Virus record (IMG/VR): IMGVR_UViG_3300021600_000633
Location: 1 to 25,088 of that record
DNA: 25,088 bases
Strand: one strand, 5' to 3'
DNA from: a virus
How positions within the stretch are numbered: position 1 is the stretch's first letter; every line of letters begins with the position of its first letter. The notes under the pieces were generated by a model. It was not told the origin of the DNA. It was given only the letters and a program-made list of their open reading frames with translations, and searched no databases. Of the stretch, positions 5,703-14,047 are shown one piece after another. Position numbers and translations under genes: made by a program.

Positions 5703-7427
5703 TTATTGTGGTATTACTGGATTATCAGTGGTTAGACTTTCAACTAATCTTTTATTGATCTGCTCTATTCTTTGTGCCAAATCAGGCTGACGATTTGAAA
5801 TTTCAAGCAAGACATAATCGGGAAAATAATCGATTTTTTGAATCTGCAAAAGCGTGGCCGTTTCATTTGTAATATCGTAATCCCAAGCATCGATGTCCCA
5901 ACTGACCTCATCCCACATGTTGTAGCCCTTTTTGGTGGCATTAAATATTTTGCAAGTGTCGCCAACCTTGATGGATTCAATGTTATATCCCGATTCATTG
6001 ACTGCATTATTGCTGTCCAAAACTTTCAGCGTAACTCGAATTTCAGGTGCGCTTAATTTGTTCAAAATATTGTTGGCTATTATTGTTGCCGTGGCTACAT
6101 CTGGAACTTTGTCATCGACAATCTTCTGAACATACCTGCCATATGCGGAAACGGATCCAGTGTTGATGAATTTTTTATAAAAATTAGCACCAGTAAAATA
6201 GATATAATTGACAATATTCTCCAGTCTTTTTTCTTGCTTGTAATAGGTAACATTTTTACCGATTGTAAATTTGTGCATTGCGGTGCTGGCTTTTGGTTTC
6301 AAATAAATCAGATCATCTGCGCCGACTCGCAAATACCAATCTTGAGGGCAAAGATCCACAATCTTTTGCACAACTTCTTGGAATGTTGTTGTGTTAAATT
6401 CGTATTGCATCGATGTGCCAGTCAAATCAACTGTTCCTGTGGAATAATCGAGCTTCCCTCCTTGACCCGTGAATTTATCCAAAGCATCTTTTAAAATTGC
6501 ACTTGGATCTTGCAGGCGATATTTCAATTGCGTTGCGCCGAGTCTTGAAAATGCAACTCCCTCCATCATGTCGAGTTCAGCAACCACCACTAAAGTCGAG
6601 CCAAAATTTGCGCTGATATTCAAGCGGTAATAACGATAGGTGTTATAATTTTCAAAATCATATACGCGCTTCTCAGCCTCTCCCCAATATGACTCATTGC
6701 TTCTCGTATCAAGAATTGTCCAGTTTGCGTTATCATTGGAACCCTCAAAAGTCCACGCCTTGGGACATTGATCCTTCCATTGCGTTCTGTCATTTGCCAA
6801 TGCGACCATCACATAACGCTGAACCTGTTTTGCATTTCCTGCTCCAAAATCAACCTTGAGCCATCCCGTAGGGCTTCCACTGGCAGTCGCCCAAATATGA
6901 TTGTTGACTCCATTGGGATCATGCGTAAGACTGGCATCAAAAACTTTCCATGCATTGTAGGCCGCCAATTCCGAAGATGCTGAAATTGTAATTGTCCCTG
7001 ATGTGTAGCCTGCCATTATAGGCATCAAGCCATTTGAAAAACCATTCCCATAAATCAAGCTATCAATTCCTGTGCCCGTGCCTTCCAATAAATAACGATT
7101 GAGTTCCCACCACCAACTCACAATTGTGACTTCGATTGTTTCTTGCCTGCCATCAACAATAGGCTCGTAAGAATCAATAAAACCCGAATAAATACACACG
7201 CCATCTTGACCGCTCTCATTGTCAAAAACATACAGCCTCACCCAATTGCCATATTTGACATCCCCTCCCTCTCCATAATTATCAATTTCTCTTGCCAATT
7301 TTACTTTCAATTCTGAAAAGCCAAGATTGATCGTGGAAGTAAACTGCGCATCATTAACAACATCATTCCATGTGGTAAGATAAGCGCCATTTTTATCGTA
7401 AATTTTATAGATGAATCTTTTTGTCAT
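5703..7427 (-). CDS. Tail-tip/baseplate protein with a discoidin-like insert
   Basis: A 574-residue protein. Residues 1-120 look like the first domain of a tail-associated (Tal/gp27-like) hub protein. About 140-290 is a discoidin (F5/8 type C)-like module: WKVFDAS, GWLKVDFG, the GSNDNANW pattern, and YRYYRLNIS. From about 300 to the end the hub fold resumes (FTGQGGKLDYSTG, DWYLRVGADDLIYLKP). The C-terminus has NRQPDLAQRIEQINKRL, typical of the hub family. The gene follows the distal tail gene by 3 bases. The insert probably binds surface carbohydrate. I see no peptidase motif. Confidence 0.8.
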   Translation of the reverse strand: MTKRFIYKIYDKNGAYLTTWNDVVNDAQFTSTINLGFSELKVKLAREIDNYGEGGDVKYGNWVRLYVFDNESGQDGVCIYSGFIDSYEPIVDGRQETIEVTIVSWWWELNRYLLEGTGTGIDSLIYGNGFSNGLMPIMAGYTSGTITISASSELAAYNAWKVFDASLTHDPNGVNNHIWATASGSPTGWLKVDFGAGNAKQVQRYVMVALANDRTQWKDQCPKAWTFEGSNDNANWTILDTRSNESYWGEAEKRVYDFENYNTYRYYRLNISANFGSTLVVVAELDMMEGVAFSRLGATQLKYRLQDPSAILKDALDKFTGQGGKLDYSTGTVDLTGTSMQYEFNTTTFQEVVQKIVDLCPQDWYLRVGADDLIYLKPKASTAMHKFTIGKNVTYYKQEKRLENIVNYIYFTGANFYKKFINTGSVSAYGRYVQKIVDDKVPDVATATIIANNILNKLSAPEIRVTLKVLDSNNAVNESGYNIESIKVGDTCKIFNATKKGYNMWDEVSWDIDAWDYDITNETATLLQIQKIDYFPDYVLLEISNRQPDLAQRIEQINKRLVESLTTDNPVIPQ

Positions 7428-7430
7428 AAC

Positions 7431-8183
7431 CTATAGCCATTTTTTGTAATAATCTATTTCAATTTTCATGTTTCTTGCAGACGAGTTAACTGTGATTATG
7501 TAATTATTCAGACCAACATTAAATTTTGAAAATACGCCAGTATAATCCTTTTCTGATCCGTTCAATGTCACTTTTTTGTTTTGAATATCAAACACCACTA
7601 CATCATTGGCCACCAAAGAATTCGTGAGTGTAATTTTGTCACCATTACATTGAAAACTGATATCAGTTCCTGCAGTAATTGAATTGATCGTTATTTTTAT
7701 TTGTGGTGTAGGATAGGCACTGCCACCGATAGTAAACGACCCATTATAAGGGCTGGCCGTCACTCCATTTTGAATTAATACTGTTTGAGTGATATCCTCG
7801 CCAACTCCACTCGGAACAAGAAAGATGACTTTGAAAGGAACGAATGATAAATGAAAATATTTCCGATCGATATCGACTTCAATCGGAGTCGCAACATACC
7901 GCCTTGTTCCGCTCGCATAATCGAGATCAAGATTCTTGTTGAATCTTGCCATCAATTCCTTGAAAGAATCGACATTTGCTTCAAGCGCATTTTTATCATC
8001 CCCAACAATTCTGCCGGTAATGACAACCTCCTTGGGTTTGTAATTGTCACCTACAATAACTCCGCCACGCTCTCGGGCAAGATCATACATAAAAGTTTCA
8101 CGAGGCGCTGTTTTCTCATGATCCAATTCCGCAAATTCATACGGGCTATTATTCAAGCTGACATTGTCAAAAGCTATGTTCAT
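7431..8183 (-). CDS. Distal tail protein (Dit-like)
   Basis: A 250-residue protein lying between the tape measure and the tail hub, the fixed place of Dit in siphoviruses. The N-terminal half has the Dit-type core ending in VVITGRIVGDDKNALEAN with a DSFKELMARF helix. The C-terminal half is beta-rich with short Gly/Ser turns (GTDISFQCNGDKITL). Dit forms a hexameric ring that joins the tail tube to the tip. The start ATG follows an A-run 4 bases after the tape-measure stop. Confidence 0.75.
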   Translation of the reverse strand: MNIAFDNVSLNNSPYEFAELDHEKTAPRETFMYDLARERGGVIVGDNYKPKEVVITGRIVGDDKNALEANVDSFKELMARFNKNLDLDYASGTRRYVATPIEVDIDRKYFHLSFVPFKVIFLVPSGVGEDITQTVLIQNGVTASPYNGSFTIGGSAYPTPQIKITINSITAGTDISFQCNGDKITLTNSLVANDVVVFDIQNKKVTLNGSEKDYTGVFSKFNVGLNNYIITVNSSARNMKIEIDYYKKWL

Positions 8184-8187
8184 TTTT

Positions 8188-10272
8188 TTATCTTATGCCT
8201 AATTTATTAAGCTCCTGTTCTCTAGCGATAACCCTTTGAATTTCCTTGATAAGCGAGCTTCTGTCACCAATCATTGCCCCTGCAAAATTAAAATTGAAAG
8301 TGTTTGAAATGGATTTTGAAAGACCTCCATTTTTTTCAATCGATCCGCTTTGAGTTGGCCTGAAAATTTCAGCCCCATGCTCGCCAACCAAATACTCCTG
8401 ACCAGCCATAACACTGCCACCGACTGCTCGCTGACTTTTTGAATTTTTATTATTCTCGCTATCAATACTTATGGTTGCCTTGATTTTTATCGTGTCCAAT
8501 CCTTCTTTTTTCAATTCATCTTTCAATTCTTTCAGTTTCTTTTTATATTCTTTTTTTACCTCATCAAGATGATCCTTGAGTTCTGACATTTTCGTTTGAT
8601 AATCAGCCAAGCGTTGCGCTTTTTCCTCAATATATTGCTCCTTTAAAAGTTCAATTGAATCAAGCGAAGCTTTGCGTTGCTCTTCAATAATTTGAGCCTG
8701 ATATTGTTTCTCATCGCCTAAATGCTTATCCAAAAATGCTTGAATGTCGCTTATTTTTGTTTGCAAGGCTGCCTTATTATTTTCATCGGTTTCATTATTG
8801 AGTTGCTGTTCAAGGTCAGCTTTTTCTTTTTGTTTTTCAATAATAGCTTTGGCAATTTCAGTTCCCAGCTCTCCTTGTTTTTCAACTTCTGTTTTATTGA
8901 AATCAGAAGTCAATTTTTTCATTTCTTCTTTGGCTGATTTGGCGGCGTCAGAAAATTCTTTTTTCAGGTCTTTTATTTTTTTTGTAGCTTCCTGAATTTT
9001 GCTAGCCATACCTTGCGCAGTCTTTCCGACATAGTCCTGTGTTTGTGCGATGCCATTGCCAACGGATTTTATATTTTCTCCGTTCATCTTCCACGCTTTG
9101 TTCATTGAATCAATTGCGCCATTGGTGTCGGTAGAAAAAGAGCCGATATCGCTTTTCATGTTTTGCATATTTTCCTGAATCGTGGCGCTCGTAACTGCCA
9201 CGCCATCCTTGGTCATAGCGACCATATCACTCCAAGCTCCTTGAAAATCCCCATGGATAGCCTTGTTTATAGCACCAAAAAATATCTCAAAATTACTGCC
9301 AAGATTTTGAATATTACGAATGATGTCAGCCCCAAATGCAATGACTGTGCTGACTATGCTGTAAATAAATTGATAAACCACTTTGCCGACATCAATAACC
9401 ATTTGCCCAAACCATTTAAGCCCAACCACAAAAGCAGGAATCCACTTCATCAAAAAATCCCTGAAATTTGTAAGCGTTTCTTTGGCTTTTTCAGTTGATA
9501 GATCAGCCCCACTTAACGCAACAGTCAAAGAATTCACAATAGCTTTACCGATTCCTTCTTGCGCATCTTCGATTTGATTTTGAAGCCATTTCATCCTGCC
9601 CCCGAAAGTTTCAAGGGCTGCTCTGGCTTGACCGCCAAATTCTTTTTGCAGTTCTTGCAAAATAATTTTTTGACCTTCCATTGCTTTACCAGTTTCATAT
9701 AAATGCTTGATTGTATTGACTTGCTCATCATTAAAACTCACCCCTGATTTTCGAAGCATCATAAGTCCTCGCTCCGGGTCTTGCATGGCTTTGGCAACCT
9801 GCATAGTTGCGCCTTGCAAATCACCGCCCATCATTTGCGCCAAATCCATGATGCTTTCTGTCACTTGCGGAATAACATCTTTGCCCATTTGATTGAAAGT
9901 CAAAATAAGATTTTCAGTATGCAAAATAGCCTCATCATCAAAAGTTGAAACATTCTGCAAGTCGCTTGAAAGTTTTGTCATCGATTCAGAAGTCATGCCA
10001 GAAACTCCGCCTGTCGACTTCAAAACAGCATTCATTTCGGCTATCACTTTTTCACTCTCACTAAACGCTTTGACGCTATCAATCACTCCTTTTTTCACGA
10101 AAGCATAAGCACCGCCAAGCATTGCCAAATTAGGTAGCAAACCACTGAATGATTTGTTTGAATTTTGCGCACTTTGCGACAAGCCCTGCACATCCTTATT
10201 GAGCTTGGACAATTCATTCATCGCCTTATTTTGCGCAGTGATGATAAGTTGTAGTTCAGTTTGATTCGCCAT
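8188..10272 (-). CDS. Tape measure protein
   Basis: A 694-residue protein, the longest in the window. The N-terminus is helical (ELQLIITAQNKAMNELSKL). A TMP domain (about 70-240) contains DPERGLMMLRKSGVSFNDE, typical of tape measures. Hydrophobic helices follow at about 270-330, then a long Lys/Glu coiled coil (420-600). Near the C-terminus is the common VGEHGAEIFRP motif. The protein sets tail length and reaches the host membrane at DNA entry. At about 0.15 nm per residue it predicts a tail near 100 nm. The ATG overlaps the TAA of the chaperone -1 extension (TAATG), an arrangement that couples the two. Confidence 0.9.
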   Translation of the reverse strand: MANQTELQLIITAQNKAMNELSKLNKDVQGLSQSAQNSNKSFSGLLPNLAMLGGAYAFVKKGVIDSVKAFSESEKVIAEMNAVLKSTGGVSGMTSESMTKLSSDLQNVSTFDDEAILHTENLILTFNQMGKDVIPQVTESIMDLAQMMGGDLQGATMQVAKAMQDPERGLMMLRKSGVSFNDEQVNTIKHLYETGKAMEGQKIILQELQKEFGGQARAALETFGGRMKWLQNQIEDAQEGIGKAIVNSLTVALSGADLSTEKAKETLTNFRDFLMKWIPAFVVGLKWFGQMVIDVGKVVYQFIYSIVSTVIAFGADIIRNIQNLGSNFEIFFGAINKAIHGDFQGAWSDMVAMTKDGVAVTSATIQENMQNMKSDIGSFSTDTNGAIDSMNKAWKMNGENIKSVGNGIAQTQDYVGKTAQGMASKIQEATKKIKDLKKEFSDAAKSAKEEMKKLTSDFNKTEVEKQGELGTEIAKAIIEKQKEKADLEQQLNNETDENNKAALQTKISDIQAFLDKHLGDEKQYQAQIIEEQRKASLDSIELLKEQYIEEKAQRLADYQTKMSELKDHLDEVKKEYKKKLKELKDELKKEGLDTIKIKATISIDSENNKNSKSQRAVGGSVMAGQEYLVGEHGAEIFRPTQSGSIEKNGGLSKSISNTFNFNFAGAMIGDRSSLIKEIQRVIAREQELNKLGIR

Positions 10273-10831
10273 TATTTTGAATGTTTATTTTGCAATTCTT
10301 TATATTCCTCCTCTGAAACTTTCATCATCTTCATTCTTTCTATAAACCAAGCGGGCTGGCTCATATATTCCTCATAAGTCCAGCCCATGAATCTGCAAAA
10401 GTATGCAACATTTAATTCATCGCTTAATTCTGACTCTCCGATATTGATGAGTCGCCAGTAGTCTTCGGCGTCTCGCTCACAGTTTTTTTTTCGAGCTTGA
10501 TTTCACGATTAATGAAATCAACCACTTCTCGAAATTCCTCTTTTCTCAAATCCTTTAATCTTTCGCAAATATTATTCGTGTCGCCATCCAAGGAATAAAC
10601 ATACGCCTCGGTTAAAACATCGTAATATTCCAAAATTGCAGACGGGCTATTCGTGATATCAATTTTCACATCCTCGTCCTTTATGTCTTCAGGTCTGATG
10701 TCTGATGATATTTTTGTCTGACTTGCCCAAAACCGCTGTATGGGACGATTTTCTCTTTCAGTTAGCCACGACTTCATGACAACACTGTGGCCATCAATTG
10801 ATGTGATAAATTCTCTAGTTTCTCTGTTCAT
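10272..10831 (-). CDS. Tail assembly chaperone, frameshift product (gpGT-like)
   Basis: This is the long form of the chaperone, produced by a -1 slip on nine A residues (10491-10483). After GAA AAA AAA the shifted frame reads NCERDAEDYWRLINIGES and continues for about 70 codons to TAA at 10274-10272, overlapping the tape-measure ATG. The extension is clearly protein-like (FCRFMGWTYEEYMSQPAWF). It has no start codon of its own. Size and position fit lambda gpG/gpGT: the short form coats the tape measure and the extended form recruits tube subunits. The predicted fusion is about 186 residues. The slip itself is inferred from sequence. Confidence 0.75.
10424..10831 (-). CDS. Tail assembly chaperone, short form (gpG-like)
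   Basis: A 135-residue protein starting at ATG 10831, opening MNRETREFITSIDGHSVVMK. It lies directly after the tube gene and before the tape measure, the invariant place of tail chaperones. The fold appears mixed, with helical NNICERLKDLRKEEFREVV and a Lys-rich end that contains the slip site. Upstream, 18 AT-rich bases separate it from the tube protein. Normal termination at 10424 gives the abundant short form; the frameshift gives the long form described separately. Confidence 0.8.
   Translation of the reverse strand: MNRETREFITSIDGHSVVMKSWLTERENRPIQRFWASQTKISSDIRPEDIKDEDVKIDITNSPSAILEYYDVLTEAYVYSLDGDTNNICERLKDLRKEEFREVVDFINREIKLEKKTVSETPKTTGDSSISESQN
10483..10491 (-). other. Slippery run for the -1 frameshift
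   Basis: Nine A in a row on the minus strand, read GAA AAA AAA A in frame 0. This allows tandem slippage by one base. The -1 frame then stays open to the tape-measure start. I did not find a strong pairing just downstream by eye. Confidence 0.75.
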
Positions 10832-10849
10832 TTTTTTCAGCTTAAATTA

Positions 10850-11818
10850 TTAATAATTTACTTGTGTGTTAGTGAGAACTGCCTCCAACATTTTTGCATC
10901 ACTCAAACTATAATGAGCTTTGAACTTTATGGTTTGAGTAACAATGTCATTATTGCCACTTTTTCTTGACCAATCCTGCAATGAAACTGATGCCAAATCT
11001 ATCTTGAGTTCAGAGTTTGAAGCCGTGCCTATAATTGCATCGCTTTTGATATCGATTCTTATAGCCTTCAAAATTCCTTCTTCAAAAACATTCTTGAAAG
11101 TATCCAGATCCTCAAAAACAGCTTCGATATTTCCATCAACCGAAAATTCCTTATTGGCATAATCGACTGGTTCCATTGAGCCGAGAACATCATGCTCCTC
11201 AATGTTTTTATTGATAGAAATTTCAATACTTTTGACATTAACAGCCTCTGCCAAATCCAATCCCACAAGATCTGATGCAATTTTCAAAGTTGCATGCTTG
11301 CTAATAAATTCATTTTCCGAGGTATAAACAACTCCATTGGTTGAAGCCGATCCTTTTTTTGCCTTAAAGGCACAAGCAAATTCAACAAATTTGCCGACAA
11401 TTGCAGTAATCTTCAGAGATGAAACCACCCCAAGCGCATATTTAAGTTGCTCAAGTTCATTTTTTACCTCAAGCGTAAGCGATTGATGAGCATTCGTATT
11501 AGCGACTGAAAAAGTATGGTCATAAACCAGCGTTTCTGATTCGTGCAATGCCGAACTCACACTCCCGAATGATCCTAGCAAGAGCAAACCGAAAGATTTG
11601 TCTCTGACTTTTCCGGTAACTTCACCCTCCGACCATTCCTTCACAATCCTTGCGTCATTCGAATCATGAATAACTCCCATCGATGAATCGTTATTCACAT
11701 ATTGCTTTTTATTATCCACAGTCACATCTTCCTTTGGTAGCCAAAATGAAGGTGCAACCGCAATACCTCTGCTAGATTCCTTGCCAATACCGACTTGATA
11801 TTTTCTTCCTCCAAACAT
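10850..11818 (-). CDS. Major tail tube protein
   Basis: A 322-residue protein opening MFGGRKYQVGIGKESSRG, a start often seen in tube proteins of siphoviruses with large tubes. It is beta-rich throughout with few Cys. It has acidic central stretches (NEFISKHATLKIASDLVG) and ends in KFKAHYSLSDAKMLEAVLTN. It lies after the tail completion gene and before the chaperone, as expected for the tube. At this length it probably has an extra surface (Ig-like) domain compared with 170-residue tube proteins. The family assignment is by position and general features. Confidence 0.75.
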   Translation of the reverse strand: MFGGRKYQVGIGKESSRGIAVAPSFWLPKEDVTVDNKKQYVNNDSSMGVIHDSNDARIVKEWSEGEVTGKVRDKSFGLLLLGSFGSVSSALHESETLVYDHTFSVANTNAHQSLTLEVKNELEQLKYALGVVSSLKITAIVGKFVEFACAFKAKKGSASTNGVVYTSENEFISKHATLKIASDLVGLDLAEAVNVKSIEISINKNIEEHDVLGSMEPVDYANKEFSVDGNIEAVFEDLDTFKNVFEEGILKAIRIDIKSDAIIGTASNSELKIDLASVSLQDWSRKSGNNDIVTQTIKFKAHYSLSDAKMLEAVLTNTQVNY

Positions 11819-11837
11819 ATATTTTTTGTTAAATTAA

Positions 11838-11993
11838 TTATTTATTCTTAAATTTTTCCTCAATAATTTTGTCCGCTTCCTCTTTTGAGTTAGCCTCGAT
11901 AGTCACTTGATAATCTGGATAAAAGAATTTATCCTTTTTCACGATTGAATCATTCTCACTGCCGACCATTTTATTTTTTGATAATTTTTGCAT
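11838..11993 (-). CDS. Small hypothetical protein, 51 aa
   Basis: An ORF from ATG 11993 to TAA 11838, short but protein-like: MQKLSKNKMVG, then FFYPDYQVTIEANSKEEADK, ending in EEKFKNK. The strand-helix pattern, with a V-x-I-E-A strand followed by a KEEADK helix, is seen in many tiny phage proteins that lie between the tail terminator and the tube. The gaps to its neighbours are 14 and 19 bases. It fills a stretch that would otherwise be empty in a tightly packed operon. The function is unknown. Confidence 0.65.
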   Translation of the reverse strand: MQKLSKNKMVGSENDSIVKKDKFFYPDYQVTIEANSKEEADKIIEEKFKNK

Positions 11994-12007
11994 ATGATTG
12001 ATTAAAA

Positions 12008-12436
12008 TTAATTTGTTATATCAACACTTTTATCCGCCTCCAATTTCATCTCCGCATATAGAACCAAGCCTGCACCTTCTTCATAAACGCCCCACATGAG
12101 TGGCACAGCTTTGCTCATATCAGCAGATCCACCCAAAGTGTCGTCCTTGTCAAAGTCATCCATAAGCTGATCAAGCACATCGCACAAAATATCAATTGCC
12201 TTGCTTCGCCCTACCTTTTCAATTTCCTGATGAATCACTATGCGGAAAATGTGCTTGCGAAAGTTTTGTGTGCTCGTTTCGTAATCGCTCAATACTTCGC
12301 TTGGTTCAAATGTCGCAGATGGGTATCCGCTGAATCCTGTTTTGTGATAATCAAACACATCAACCAACGGCTGTCCTTCACCTTTTTTCGCTTCCAACTT
12401 TTCCTTTATTTTTGATCGTATATTTGCCAAGCCCAT
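12008..12436 (-). CDS. Tail completion/terminator protein
   Basis: A 142-residue protein, the fourth of the connector series and directly before the tube region, where the tail terminator (lambda gpU-like) stands. The fold is alpha/beta, with the central HIFRIVIHQEIEKVG strand and helix and an acidic DQLMDDFDKDD helix. It starts 1 base after the HK97 gp10-like gene. The pattern of a helix, then SGYPSATFEPSEVLSDYETS, then beta strands is common in this family. Confidence is moderate because the family is defined mainly by structure. Confidence 0.65.
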   Translation of the reverse strand: MGLANIRSKIKEKLEAKKGEGQPLVDVFDYHKTGFSGYPSATFEPSEVLSDYETSTQNFRKHIFRIVIHQEIEKVGRSKAIDILCDVLDQLMDDFDKDDTLGGSADMSKAVPLMWGVYEEGAGLVLYAEMKLEADKSVDITN

Positions 12437-12437
12437 A

Positions 12438-12887
12438 TCATTTAATCAATTCCTTTATTGTTTTATCGAGCGCCTTTTGAAATTCATCATCAGCGATTAC
12501 TTGCCCTACCGATACAGCATTATCAAAAAATGGATTTGCCTTTGTGCCTTTTCTGGCTATCGACCTTGCTACCAAAAATGGCGGTATGCCTTTTCTATTT
12601 GCCCATTTGGTGATCGCTTTGATTGGTGGCCAGTGAGGCTTTGTACCCTTGGCCACAAAAATTGCATACTCTGTTGTATTGACCAATTCTCCTCTGAGCA
12701 TTTGTACCGATAATCGCCAATTTGACCTCAGTCTTCCCGTATCAACTGGAGCGCCCATGATTGCATATCTTTCAACTGCAATGAGTGTTTTAGTGATTGC
12801 CTCATTGAAATTCATGGCACTCTGCATTGGATAACTCATGATGAGTTTTTGAATTTTATCCAAATTGTTGATTTTGATTTCCCACAT
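12438..12887 (-). CDS. HK97 gp10-like head-tail joining protein
   Basis: A 149-residue protein with the family's hallmark, residues 55-65: APVDTGRLRSNW, then a strand and NTTEYAIFVAKGTKPHW. The C-terminal part has WANRKGIPPFLVARSIARKG followed by the NPFFDNA that usually ends the fold. These proteins (HK97 gp10/SPP1 gp17-related) help build the tail terminator or connector. It overlaps the previous gene by one base, so the genes are translated in series. Confidence 0.85.
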   Translation of the reverse strand: MWEIKINNLDKIQKLIMSYPMQSAMNFNEAITKTLIAVERYAIMGAPVDTGRLRSNWRLSVQMLRGELVNTTEYAIFVAKGTKPHWPPIKAITKWANRKGIPPFLVARSIARKGTKANPFFDNAVSVGQVIADDEFQKALDKTIKELIK

Positions 12888-13192
12888 TATGTCTTGCTTT
12901 TAACAAGTAACAATTCTTTGAATGAAAGCGACCCCATGTTTTCACTCTTTACGCCTCGTACCTCAAATTCATCCGCACCAATAATCACCCTATCCGTTAC
13001 TGCAACATCCTGATTCAAATCAATAGTCAATTTGAAGCCCTCTCCATACTGAATATTATTCAAACTTGATGCACGATCATCCAACTGCCTCAAATGTCCC
13101 GATCCAACAACGCTAGTAGCAACATAATCGGATTTATTGCCATCTTGCGTCAGCCTTTTTGTCGAATATTCCACTGTTGCGAAACTTCTCAT
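12887..13192 (-). CDS. Head closure/head-tail adaptor protein
   Basis: A 101-residue beta-rich protein: MRSFATVEYSTKRLTQDG, a polar central segment, and DRVIIGADEFEVRGVKSEN, the small beta-barrel pattern of head closure proteins (HK97 gp7/SPP1 gp16-like). It is the second gene of the connector series. The ATG overlaps the TGA of the preceding connector gene (ATGA), and its end overlaps the next ATG by one base. The protein closes the portal channel after DNA packaging. The assignment rests on fold pattern, size and fixed order. Confidence 0.7.
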   Translation of the reverse strand: MRSFATVEYSTKRLTQDGNKSDYVATSVVGSGHLRQLDDRASSLNNIQYGEGFKLTIDLNQDVAVTDRVIIGADEFEVRGVKSENMGSLSFKELLLVKSKT

Positions 13193-13770
13193 AATGGAAA
13201 ATGAGCATAATTGTCCAAAATTATTTTTTGCTCTTTTGTTAATTCATTAATCCAATCAATTCTTGCTCCTCCTAAACTTTCCGATGACTTGCCTTGCGCC
13301 TTCCTTTTTTCAAATAATTTAGCAACCAATTCCGTTGCAACCATTGCAATATCCGCTGGCGCTTCGTCAAAACCACCATTATATGTGACTTTGATATTTT
13401 GCCTTAACCCAACTGGAAACTTTCCATAAAGATGCACAATCCCACCCTGCCAATAAATCACATACCTGCTAGGCTCAAGCTCAACCCACAAAGGATCATC
13501 TTGAGTCCGAGAATTATATTCAACCTTAAGCAATGTTCTGACTGGATAATTCCTAAGCATCAATTCCTCATTGGCATCACTGTCAAAATATTCCTCATAA
13601 AATGCTTGCTCTGCGTCAGGCTCGGTCGGCGCAGGAATGGTCAAAATATCTCTGTCGCAATATGTGACAATAAATTGACTGATTCCAGCACACAAATCAT
13701 CAAAGAGATCATCATGTGACTCATCAGAAATTCCCAAATAGTTTTTTACTTTTGATTTTTCAGTCAACAT
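13189..13770 (-). CDS. Head-tail connector (gp6-like)
   Basis: I take ATG 13770 (MLTEKSKVKNYLGISDESHD), giving 193 residues; an upstream TTG at 13806 lies inside a hairpin loop. The N-terminal helices, with DDLFDDLCAGISQFIVTYCDR and then RNYPVRTLLKVEYN, match the gp6/gp15-like connector family that forms the ring below the portal. The C-terminus is a helix (ATELVAKLFEKRKAQGKSSE) followed by the short WINELTKEQKIILDNY. The 5' leader contains conserved-loop hairpin B 17 bases before the ATG. That hairpin may regulate the whole connector and tail block. Confidence 0.8.
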   Translation of the reverse strand: MLTEKSKVKNYLGISDESHDDLFDDLCAGISQFIVTYCDRDILTIPAPTEPDAEQAFYEEYFDSDANEELMLRNYPVRTLLKVEYNSRTQDDPLWVELEPSRYVIYWQGGIVHLYGKFPVGLRQNIKVTYNGGFDEAPADIAMVATELVAKLFEKRKAQGKSSESLGGARIDWINELTKEQKIILDNYAHFPL

Positions 13771-13787
13771 AAATAAATTTCTTATTC

Positions 13788-13820
13788 CTGCCCGATAAAG
13801 ATGCAACTCTTATCGGGCAG
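13788..13820. repeat. Conserved-loop hairpin B (loop AGATGCAACTC)
   Basis: A perfect 11-bp inverted repeat (CTGCCCGATAA with its complement) around an 11-base loop holding GATGCAACT on the plus strand (AGTTGCATC in the mRNA). The stem sequence is unrelated to hairpin A. No T-tract follows on the minus strand, so it is not a normal terminator. It lies between the small KE-rich gene and the connector gene. Confidence 0.85.
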
Positions 13821-13830
13821 TTTAACCAAT

Positions 13831-14013
13831 CTATTTCTCCTTCTTCTCTTCCTCCTCTTTTTCTTTTTCTTTCTTGGTTTTTTTCTCTTCAATTGGCTCG
13901 AGATATTCATCGCCGATCGCTTTGACTTCTTCTTTCGTCAAATCGTATTCTTCACCAGCAGAAAAATCTTTATAGCCAACCGAGATGTTTGCTTTGACTT
14001 TATATTTCGGCAT
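13831..14013 (-). CDS. Small capsid-linked protein, Lys/Glu-rich tail
   Basis: A 60-residue protein. The first 40 residues (YKVKANISVGYKDFSAGEE, then YDLTKEEVKAIGDEYLEPI) form the small beta-plus-helix pattern that many phages encode right after the major capsid protein. The last 18 residues are only Lys, Glu and Thr. It lies 34 bases after the capsid gene, with no SD. The role is unknown; a head decoration or accessory protein is possible. Confidence 0.7.
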   Translation of the reverse strand: MPKYKVKANISVGYKDFSAGEEYDLTKEEVKAIGDEYLEPIEEKKTKKEKEKEEEEKKEK

Positions 14014-14047
14014 AACTTTGCAATTAATTGATTAACTCCGCTGATGC

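Noticed and set aside
13801-14031. Plus-strand ORF with a poly-hydrophobic translation
   Set aside because: It is the antisense of a Lys/Glu-rich tail and the only plus-strand candidate there; the Phe/Leu runs come from the reverse reading of GAA/AAG codons.
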